8,115 bases of DNA, taken from the NCBI GenBank assembly GCA_905478725.1, contig CAJQJT010000240.1, positions 1 to 8,115 on the forward strand, given 5' to 3'. The stretch is from an uncultured Pseudomonadales bacterium. Its GTDB lineage: Bacteria > Pseudomonadota > Gammaproteobacteria > Pseudomonadales > Porticoccaceae. Below the pieces are notes generated by a model. It was not told where the DNA came from, ran no database searches, and worked only from the letters and a program-made list of their open reading frames with translations. Shown one piece after another: positions 1 through 8,115 of this stretch; the first letter of the stretch is position 1, and every line of letters begins with the position of its first letter. Position numbers and translations under genes: made by a program.

Positions 1-1
1 T

Positions 2-253
2 AATGTTGAGCGCTAGGAAGAGCGCTTTCGCCAGGGTGGCGAACGCTGCAAGCCGCTGGGTCGCGAGCATTCCAGCAGTCTCAAGAAATTGCTTCAGGAA
101 TACGGCTTAGAGCCTTGGTGGCGGGAGCGCGTGCCATTGTTTTATCTCGACCAGCACCTGGTCGCTGTGGGCAATCTATGGGTCTGTGAGGGCTGGCAGG
201 CTGGGCCAGAAATAGAAGGCTTAAAAATCCTCTGGCAGACAAACTCTCTGTAG
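2..253 (+). pseudogene. tilS: 3' end of tilS, tRNA(Ile)-lysidine synthetase, frame interrupted by a TAG
   Basis: TilS converts cytidine 34 of the AUA-reading tRNA(Ile) to lysidine in the cytoplasm, using ATP and lysine. Only the C-terminal substrate-binding domain is in the window. The frame reads RFRQGGERCKPLGR, then SLKKLLQEYGLEPWW and VPLFYLDQHLVAVGNLWV, which matches the TilS C-terminal pattern (RQGGER, LK.LLQE..VPPWWR, LP.....L.AV..LWV), and ends at TAG 251-253. Upstream neighbour of pyrG, as in Pseudomonas. Oddity: in the same frame a TAG lies at 14-16, only two codons before the conserved RFRQGGER stretch, so a protein entering from the left would lose about 78 residues. All codons after it remain intact, so the lesion is recent, a sequencing or assembly error, or the gene ends early with a still readable relic. 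The rest of tilS is outside the window. Identity is fairly sure; the pseudogene status is not. Confidence 0.72.
8..26 (+). repeat. Short direct repeat with 12-base period around the tilS stop
   Basis: The heptamer gagcgct occurs at 8-14 and again at 20-26, and the in-frame TAG (14-16) lies at the edge of the first copy. Removing one 12-base period would keep the frame and give NVERFRQGGER, close to the usual TilS sequence. This looks like a small in-frame duplication, but chance cannot be excluded. Confidence 0.45.
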
Positions 254-354
254 AAACCTCTATACCTTTCTGTTAATCTACTCTCCCATCTTAGGTAGGG
301 TGGGTCTCGGTCAATTTCACGACCAAACAAGCCTTTCTCGATTACATTTTTCAA

Positions 355-397
355 GATTCTGTTCTGATGGAATGCACTTCTATTTGGGCACAGAATC
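355..397 (+). promoter_or_regulatory. Inverted repeat in the pyrG leader
   Basis: Perfect 8-base arms GATTCTGT (355-362) and ACAGAATC (390-397) are separated by 27 bases and end 19 bases before the pyrG start codon. It could be a leader hairpin or an operator. No run of T follows, so it does not look like an intrinsic terminator. The arms are short enough to occur by chance, and no known regulator site is recognised. I see no convincing -35/-10 pair in the 254-416 gap. Confidence 0.35.
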
Positions 398-401
398 GTA
401 G

Positions 402-2911
<2,510 letters not shown>

Positions 2912-2974
2912 ACTCGCCCATGAGGCTTTACCCCTGTCTCAGTGCGCCGTTAAACCAATTGTTACATATCATCA

Positions 2975-2994
2975 TGTGCAACCCCCTTTGCGCA
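2975..2994 (+). promoter_or_regulatory. Small inverted repeat in the kdsA-eno gap
   Basis: TGTGCAA (2975-2981) can pair with TTGCGCA (2988-2994), seven pairs with one G-T, around a six-base loop CCCCCT. It lies 31 bases before the eno start, so it could be a leader hairpin or operator. No T-run follows. The 113-base gap probably carries an eno promoter, but I cannot place one: TATCAT at 2967-2972 resembles a -10 box yet has no matching -35. Confidence 0.3.
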
Positions 2995-3024
2995 TACCAT
3001 TATCGATATTGGAGAAAATAGTAA

Positions 3025-4320
<1,296 letters not shown>

Positions 4321-4340
4321 TTTTCCGCCTTGGCATTGTC

Positions 4341-4400
4341 GCCCATTGGCTTTTGCGCTGTTTACTAATTTCCAGGTAAACAGCACAGTGGTTGATGGGC
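4341..4400 (+). ncRNA. Long RNA stem-loop between eno and ftsB (structured element)
   Basis: Bases 4341-4365 and 4376-4400 form a symmetric hairpin. Of 25 opposing positions, 18 are Watson-Crick, five are G-U wobbles and two are mismatches (4352/4389 and 4356/4385), with a 10-base loop (4366-4375). The inner arms GCTGTTTAC and GTAAACAGC are perfect, as are the outer GCCCAT and ATGGGC. The wobbles only pair in the + strand transcript, since they become C-A on the other strand, which points to an RNA structure in the eno-ftsB message. Bases after it (aaatatcc) are not a T-run, so it is not a standard intrinsic terminator. It may stabilise or process the eno 3' end, or be the seed of a 3' UTR small RNA. 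The pairing is read directly; the role is inference, and ncRNA is the nearest available label. Confidence 0.5.
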
Positions 4401-4430
4401 AAATATCCGAAAAGCGAATAGAATGCCTGC

Positions 4431-4739
4431 ATGCGCTGGTTAATCATTATCTTAGTTGTTCTTCTGGCTGGTCTACAGTGGCGACTGTGGGTCGGTGAGG
4501 GCAGTCTCGCCCATCGTGCCGAGCTCAATCGACAGCTGCAGCAGCAAGAAGATGAAAATCAAACTCTGCGTCAGCGCAATCAGCAGATTGCCACTGATGT
4601 GGAGAGCCTAAAAAACAATCTCGATGCCATCGAAGAAAAAGCCCGTGCTGATTTGGGTATGATCAAGCAGGGTGAAACCTTCTATCTGGTGATCGATAAA
4701 AATCAGTCGCCGCGGCCAACCCAGGACAGTCAACAATGA
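4431..4739 (+). CDS. ftsB: Cell division protein FtsB
   Basis: FtsB is a bitopic inner-membrane protein that joins FtsL and FtsQ at the septum and helps activate septal peptidoglycan synthesis by FtsWI. The protein has 102 residues (E. coli 103). A short cytoplasmic start is followed by one membrane helix (about 4-20, LIIILVVLLAGLQWRLW), then a periplasmic coiled coil rich in Q, E, L and R (about 28-66). The conserved end IEEKARADLGM (67-77) leads to GETFYLV (81-87); in E. coli FtsB, Phe84 and Tyr85 contact FtsQ, and both are present here at the same numbers. The Pro/Gln-rich tail is not conserved. I see no clear ribosome binding site before 4431. Its stop overlaps the ispD start as ATGA, implying coupling. 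The eno-ftsB-ispD order is standard for gammaproteobacteria. Confidence 0.96.
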   Translation: MRWLIIILVVLLAGLQWRLWVGEGSLAHRAELNRQLQQQEDENQTLRQRNQQIATDVESLKNNLDAIEEKARADLGMIKQGETFYLVIDKNQSPRPTQDSQQ

Positions 4740-5449
4740 CTGGCCCCAAGTATTGGGCCATTGTCCCCGCCGCCGGAAGTGGTCAGCGTTTTGGCACAGA
4801 CTTAGCGAAACAGTTTCAGCTGCTTGGTGATCACCTGATTGCTCAGCACAGCCTCAGTCGTCTGCTAAAAATTTCCGCTATTACAAAAATAATTGTTCCC
4901 TGCGATATCACCTCACCCTACTGGGGGCAGATTCCAGCGGCCAGTGATTCTAAGGTCGAACTGGTTACCGGGGGTTCTGAACGGGTTCACTCGGTGCTTC
5001 AGGGGTTGCTTGCTATCGAGGATCAAGCTGACAGCAGTGACTGGGTATTAGTGCATGACATGGCGCGGCCCTGTATAACCAGTGGTGATATTAATAAGTT
5101 GATCAGCGAGTTAGCGGACCATCCTGTGGGTGGCATACTCGCCACTTCGGTCACTGATACTTTAAAGACTATCGGCACCGATAGTCATATTCAAGCAACT
5201 CCAGATCGCAGCCTCTATCGCGCAGCGCAAACCCCGCAAATGTTTCGCTATGGACTGTTGTTGAAAGCCCTTGAGACCATGCTCAGTGATGGCCAGATGC
5301 CCACTGATGAATCATCGGCCATAGGGTATTTGGGCAAGCAGGCAAAAATCATCGAAGGTCGTCGCGACAATATAAAAATTACACATCGCGAAGATCTGGT
5401 TATCGCTGCGGCGATCATGAAGCAACAGGAGACTGAACAATGCGTATAG
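4736..5449 (+). CDS. ispD: 2-C-methyl-D-erythritol 4-phosphate cytidylyltransferase
   Basis: Third step of the non-mevalonate (MEP) isoprenoid pathway: joins MEP to CTP, giving CDP-methylerythritol and pyrophosphate; cytoplasmic. The protein has 237 residues (E. coli 236), one nucleotidyltransferase fold. Visible: the CTP-binding loop [11 protein letters not shown] (10-20) with Arg18, Lys25, the GGSERVHSV strand, VHDMARPC (107-113) with Asp108, TDTLK, Arg158 before the conserved TPQ, TDESSA (190-195) and NIKIT (212-216) with Lys214. These correspond to E. coli Arg20, Lys27, Arg157 and Lys213. Two oddities: the usual PKQ before the CTP lysine reads AKQ, and the very conserved HDAARP reads HDMARP. 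Catalytic residues remain, so it should be active. The start overlaps ftsB by four bases, with AGGA (4723-4726) nine bases upstream, and the end overlaps ispF by ten. Confidence 0.97.
   Translation: MTGPKYWAIVPAAGSGQRFGTDLAKQFQLLGDHLIAQHSLSRLLKISAITKIIVPCDITSPYWGQIPAASDSKVELVTGGSERVHSVLQGLLAIEDQADSSDWVLVHDMARPCITSGDINKLISELADHPVGGILATSVTDTLKTIGTDSHIQATPDRSLYRAAQTPQMFRYGLLLKALETMLSDGQMPTDESSAIGYLGKQAKIIEGRRDNIKITHREDLVIAAAIMKQQETEQCV
5427..5431 (+). promoter_or_regulatory. Ribosome binding site of ispF
   Basis: AGGAG lies eight bases before the ispF ATG and inside the ispD coding region. It fixes the ispF start at 5440 despite the ten-base overlap with ispD. Confidence 0.75.
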
Positions 5450-5913
5450 GACATGGTTACGATGTGCACCGATTCGGTCCCGGGGATAAGCTGATGCTGG
5501 GCGGAGTGAGCATCCCCTATGAGCACAGCTTTGTGGCCCATTCAGACGGCGATGTGCTGATTCACGCCCTGATTGATGCCCTGCTCGGCGCGGCGGCGCT
5601 GGGAGATATAGGCCAGCATTTTCCGGATACAGATGTTAAGTGGGAAGGGGCCAATAGCCGTCAGCTGCTATTGGCAGTGGTCGCCATGATTGCGACCAAA
5701 GGCTATAAGCTGGGCAATGCGGATATCACCATTGTCGCCCAACAACCAAAAATGTTGCCGCATCTGGATAAAATGCGTCTCAATTTGTCGGCAGACATGG
5801 GCTGCAATATTGATCAGATTAATATCAAAGCGACCACCACCGAAGAGCTTGGCTTTGCCGGACGCAAGGAAGGCATCGCCTGTCATGCCGTGGCTTTATT
5901 GGTTTCCTCTTAA
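5440..5913 (+). CDS. ispF: 2-C-methyl-D-erythritol 2,4-cyclodiphosphate synthase
   Basis: Fifth step of the MEP pathway: cyclises 4-diphosphocytidyl-methylerythritol 2-phosphate to the cyclodiphosphate, releasing CMP. The family is a cytoplasmic homotrimer with zinc at each active site. The protein has 157 residues (E. coli 159). Zinc ligands Asp8, His10 (GYDVHRFG) and His42 ([16 protein letters not shown]) are present, as are Asp46, the HFPDTD loop (60-65), and the C-terminal [15 protein letters not shown] (132-146), which in homologues binds the cytidine diphosphate part. It is read directly after ispD with overlapping ends, so two MEP enzymes are made from one transcript; the intervening enzyme IspE is encoded elsewhere. 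The 59-base gap after it contains only a small hairpin (GCTGA 5926-5930, TCAGC 5936-5940) without a T-run. Very sure. Confidence 0.98.
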   Translation: MRIGHGYDVHRFGPGDKLMLGGVSIPYEHSFVAHSDGDVLIHALIDALLGAAALGDIGQHFPDTDVKWEGANSRQLLLAVVAMIATKGYKLGNADITIVAQQPKMLPHLDKMRLNLSADMGCNIDQINIKATTTEELGFAGRKEGIACHAVALLVSS

Positions 5914-5972
5914 AGCTGCCTAAAAGCTGAAATTATCAGCATCAATTACATACTACTTTTCTCGGACTAAAC

Positions 5973-6971
5973 ATTATCGACTCTCAAGCCCCCGGCTCTC
6001 AAACGTTCGATTTTCAGCGTTTCCCGCACCTGTTCCCCGCGTCCTTTGGCCGCGCCCAATACCGCAGTCGCCCAGAGGACTTTCAGGTCGATGAAATACT
6101 GGGCTTCGAGCCTACGGGTGAGGGCGAACATCTGTTTGTGCATATCCGCAAGCGCGACCAAAACACTCAGTGGGTGGCTGGGCTACTGGCTGAGCTGGCA
6201 GGAATCAAGCGCAATGATGTCAGCTACTGTGGTATGAAAGATCGCTTTGCGGTGACTACCCAGTGGTTCAGCCTCTATTTGCCCGGTAAGGAAATTCCTC
6301 CGGAACAGTTAATCCACGGTGATTTTGAAATCCTCAGTATGGCGCGGAACAATAAAAAATTGCGCCGCGGTATGCATCAGGCCAATACCTTCAAACTGGT
6401 ACTGACAGAGTTCGCTTCGCTTGACGAGCAATTCACTGACATTGATGCCCGACTCAATAGTATCGCCAGCAATGGCGTGCCGAACTATTTTGGTGAGCAA
6501 CGCTTTGGTCACGACTGTGGCAACTTGCATCAGGCTCAGGATCTGATCGAACGGGATCAGCTCAAAGGCAATCGCCGGGGTACCGGTATCTATCTGTCGG
6601 CGGCGCGCTCATGGCTGTTCAATCTAGTGCTCGCCGAGCGCCTCCGCGAGAACAGCTGGTCCCAGTGCTTTGAACATGAGTCTGAACCCAGTGGGCCACT
6701 CTGGGGCCGCGGTCGCTCAGCGGCTAGCGGTGACCTCGAGACATTGGAGCAGAGCATTTTGCAGCCCTGGCAGTCATGGTGTTACGCACTGGAACATGCA
6801 GGGCTCAAACAAGAGCGTCGGGCACTGATACTGAAACCGCAAAATATGCACTGGCAGAGACTGGCTGTGGATCAGTTGGAGCTCAGTTTTGACCTCTCTG
6901 GGGGCTGTTTTGCCACCGTGATTCTCCGCGAGATCGCTGAATTATTCCGCCCTCCAATAGAGTCCCTGTGA
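5973..6971 (+). CDS. truD: tRNA pseudouridine(13) synthase TruD, probable non-ATG start
   Basis: Converts uridine 13 of tRNA(Glu) to pseudouridine. From ATT 5973 the product has 332 residues (E. coli 349). Seen: RPEDFQVDEILGFEPTGEGE (from about 6069), catalytic Asp90 in GMKDRFAV, VPNYFGEQRFG (169-179), LSAARSWLFN, and the closing SGGCFATVILREI near 309-321. PEDF to the catalytic Asp is 56 residues, as in E. coli. The first in-frame ATG, GTG or TTG after the stop at 5928-5930 is GTG 6138, which would remove the conserved PEDF strand and about 55 residues. Homology appears to extend upstream of 6138 to FDFQRFPHLFP (6006-6038), so the start is probably ATT 5973 or ATC 5976, with a weak CGGA (5963-5966) upstream. 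CTG 6030 is a less likely choice. Gene identity is sure; the start is not. Confidence 0.93.
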   Translation: MIDSQAPGSQTFDFQRFPHLFPASFGRAQYRSRPEDFQVDEILGFEPTGEGEHLFVHIRKRDQNTQWVAGLLAELAGIKRNDVSYCGMKDRFAVTTQWFSLYLPGKEIPPEQLIHGDFEILSMARNNKKLRRGMHQANTFKLVLTEFASLDEQFTDIDARLNSIASNGVPNYFGEQRFGHDCGNLHQAQDLIERDQLKGNRRGTGIYLSAARSWLFNLVLAERLRENSWSQCFEHESEPSGPLWGRGRSAASGDLETLEQSILQPWQSWCYALEHAGLKQERRALILKPQNMHWQRLAVDQLELSFDLSGGCFATVILREIAELFRPPIESL

Positions 6972-7017
6972 TATATTTGCAGGATAATTTTTAGGCTAAT
7001 TCTAAACTAACCCCCAT

Positions 7018-7033
7018 AAGCCCTAGGCGGCTT
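7018..7033 (+). promoter_or_regulatory. Small hairpin in the truD-pcm gap
   Basis: AAGCC (7018-7022) pairs with GGCTT (7029-7033) around a six-base loop; it ends seven bases before the pcm ribosome binding site. A partly overlapping alternative pairs TAGGCT (6992-6997) with AGCCCTA (7019-7025) with one bulge. Too weak and without enough T to be called a terminator; a translation-control hairpin is possible. Nothing else is recognisable in the 81-base gap. Confidence 0.25.
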
Positions 7034-7040
7034 TAGGAAT

Positions 7041-7046
7041 AGAGGA
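7041..7046 (+). promoter_or_regulatory. Ribosome binding site deciding the pcm GTG start
   Basis: AGAGGA ends six bases before GTG 7053. No comparable site precedes the alternative in-frame ATG at 7083, so GTG is the better start. Confidence 0.75.
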
Positions 7047-7052
7047 TTTTGA

Positions 7053-7724
7053 GTGAACTCGATTGATTTGGCTGGTGTCGGCATGACCTCCCAGCGCACG
7101 CGTGAGCGGCTGATTCAGCGATTGAAAGATCAGGGTATCACCAATCAACGCATCCTCGATGTCTTCCGGGTCACGCCAAGACACATCTTTCTCGATGAGG
7201 CATTGGCCCATCGCGCCTATGAAGATACGGCTCTGCCTATCGGCTTCTCCCAGACCCTTTCTCAGCCCTACATAGTGGCTCGTATGACTGAGATTTTGCT
7301 CTCTGGAGGGCCCTTAAAGAAGGTCCTTGAAATCGGCACCGGCTCAGGTTTTCAGGCGACTATTTTAGCGCAGTTAGTGGATAAGGTTTATTCGGTGGAA
7401 CGCATAGAGCCACTGCTAATAAAGGCTAAAGAACGTTTTCGCAAGTTGGGTTTGCGCAATATCACCGCCGAACTCTCCGATGGCAGTTTTGGCTGGAAGC
7501 GCCACGCGCCATACAACGGTATTATTACCACCGCTGCGCCCCAGGCGATTCCAGACGACCTGTTACATCAGCTGGCACCAGATGGAATACTGGTGATTCC
7601 TGTGGGTAGTGGCGATGTGCAGGATCTGCGGGTTCTGCGCCGTATCGGCGACTCATCCGAGTTTGAAGAAGAGATTGTCGAACAGGTTAGATTTGTTCCG
7701 CTGTTGGGTGGCTTAGCCCAATAG
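7053..7724 (+). CDS. pcm: Protein-L-isoaspartate O-methyltransferase
   Basis: Methylates L-isoaspartyl residues in aged proteins with S-adenosylmethionine, starting their repair to aspartate; cytoplasmic. The protein has 223 residues; E. coli has 208, and the Pseudomonas-type enzyme also has the extra N-terminal [15 protein letters not shown] stretch seen here at 10-24. Visible: [20 protein letters not shown] (59-78) with the substrate-binding SQP, SAM motif [10 protein letters not shown] (92-100; the last residue is usually Tyr), acidic VERIE after it, TTAAP (159-163), the IPVG strand (182-185) and the closing VRFVPLLGG (212-220). The GTG start is chosen from AGAGGA six bases upstream. In Pseudomonas and E. 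coli the gene follows surE closely, often overlapping; here surE is absent and an 81-base gap separates pcm from truD. Identity is very sure. Confidence 0.97.
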   Translation: MNSIDLAGVGMTSQRTRERLIQRLKDQGITNQRILDVFRVTPRHIFLDEALAHRAYEDTALPIGFSQTLSQPYIVARMTEILLSGGPLKKVLEIGTGSGFQATILAQLVDKVYSVERIEPLLIKAKERFRKLGLRNITAELSDGSFGWKRHAPYNGIITTAAPQAIPDDLLHQLAPDGILVIPVGSGDVQDLRVLRRIGDSSEFEEEIVEQVRFVPLLGGLAQ

Positions 7725-7791
7725 AACCGTTTACTGCTAGCTGCATGGCGGACGCACAGAAGACATTTACAAAATAGACTTTAGGGTAGCC

Positions 7792-8115
7792 ATGCGCAGT
7801 TTCAAACAATACCTGTTACTTTTCTCCAAAGGCCTAGCAATGGGCGCTGCCGATGTGGTCCCCGGGGTCTCGGGCGGCACAATAGCTTTTGTCAGTGGCA
7901 TCTATATGGAGCTAATCGACAGCATTAAGTCGTTGAATATACAGGCGCTAAGGACTCTAAAGTCTCAGGGACTGGCCGCAGCCTGGAGACATATTAACGG
8001 CAACTTTCTGGTCACCTTGGTCAGTGGTATTTTAACCAGCCTGTTTTCTCTGGCGGTGGGTATGCAGTACCTATTGGCCCAACACCCGCTGCCACTGTGG
8101 TCATTTTTTGTTGGT
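7792..8115 (+). CDS. DUF368 (PopT-type) polyprenyl-phosphate translocase family protein, 5' part
   Basis: The first 108 residues of an inner-membrane protein that runs off the window; family members are usually around 300 residues. The hallmark GAADVVPGVSGGTIAF (18-33) near the N-terminus, preceded by FSKGLAM and followed by GIYMELIDSI, is the DUF368 (Pfam PF04018) signature. A hydrophobic helix at about 71-96 (FLVTLVSGILTSLFSLAVGM) and the beginning of the next one are visible. From memory of recent work, DUF368 proteins (PopT) and DedA proteins (UptA) return undecaprenyl phosphate to the inner leaflet after cell-envelope polymer synthesis; applying that role here is inference. ATG 7792 has AGGG five bases upstream, and the frame is blocked by a TAG at 7774-7776. 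The 67-base gap after pcm shows no terminator, so cotranscription is possible. In related genomes nlpD and rpoS often follow, but they are not in view. Confidence 0.9.
   Translation, partial: MRSFKQYLLLFSKGLAMGAADVVPGVSGGTIAFVSGIYMELIDSIKSLNIQALRTLKSQGLAAAWRHINGNFLVTLVSGILTSLFSLAVGMQYLLAQHPLPLWSFFVG

Noticed and set aside
142..354. Minus-strand open frame of 70 codons over the tilS end and the pyrG leader
   Set aside because: No recognisable family, composition like a random translation, and it lies antisense to clear tilS coding sequence.
2967..2972. TATCAT as the -10 box of an eno promoter
   Set aside because: No acceptable -35 at 16-18 bases upstream, so it is not listed as a promoter.
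4341..4400. Reading the eno-ftsB hairpin as an intrinsic terminator
   Set aside because: It is not followed by a T-run on either strand, and the hairpin is longer than usual for terminators.
6138..6971. GTG 6138 as the start of truD
   Set aside because: It would delete the conserved PEDFQVDEILGFEP block that is clearly encoded in the same frame upstream.
7744..7776. ATG at 7744 in the DUF368 gene frame
   Set aside because: The frame meets TAG at 7774-7776 after ten codons, so it cannot start the membrane protein; no evidence that the short peptide is real.

Overview
The window is a chromosomal housekeeping stretch from a gammaproteobacterium, with every supported gene on the + strand. The order pyrG-kdsA-eno-ftsB-ispD-ispF-truD-pcm, preceded by the end of tilS, is the arrangement known from Pseudomonas-type gammaproteobacteria. 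Moderate GC content and the protein sequences would fit a marine, Cellvibrionales/SAR92-like lineage, but that placement is an inference from memory and needs a tree.

Layout. Positions 2-253 hold the 3' end of tilS, whose frame is broken by a TAG at 14-16. After a 163-base gap with an inverted repeat come pyrG (417-2060) and kdsA (2060-2911), which overlap by one base. Then follow eno (3025-4320) and a 110-base gap dominated by a long stem-loop (4341-4400). Next is the tightly packed block ftsB-ispD-ispF (4431-5913), with 4-base and 10-base overlaps. truD (about 5973-6971) has no ATG, GTG or TTG that would give a full-length protein. pcm (7053-7724) starts at GTG with a good ribosome binding site. 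The window ends inside a DUF368 (PopT-type) membrane protein gene (7792 onward). No stretch longer than 300 bases lacks a gene.

How the genes fit together. PyrG makes CTP, which IspD and the downstream KDO-activating enzyme KdsB consume. Enolase makes phosphoenolpyruvate, which KdsA consumes. IspD and IspF make isoprenoid precursors, including those for undecaprenyl phosphate, the carrier that DUF368/PopT proteins recycle across the membrane. FtsB is a divisome component. The envelope and division theme is clear, while TilS, TruD (tRNA modification) and Pcm (protein repair) are neighbours by conserved synteny.

I see no defence system, mobile element, CRISPR array or RNA gene. The points worth a second look are the + strand RNA hairpin between eno and ftsB, the missing canonical start of truD, the in-frame stop with a 12-base-period repeat in tilS, and the absence of surE between truD and pcm.
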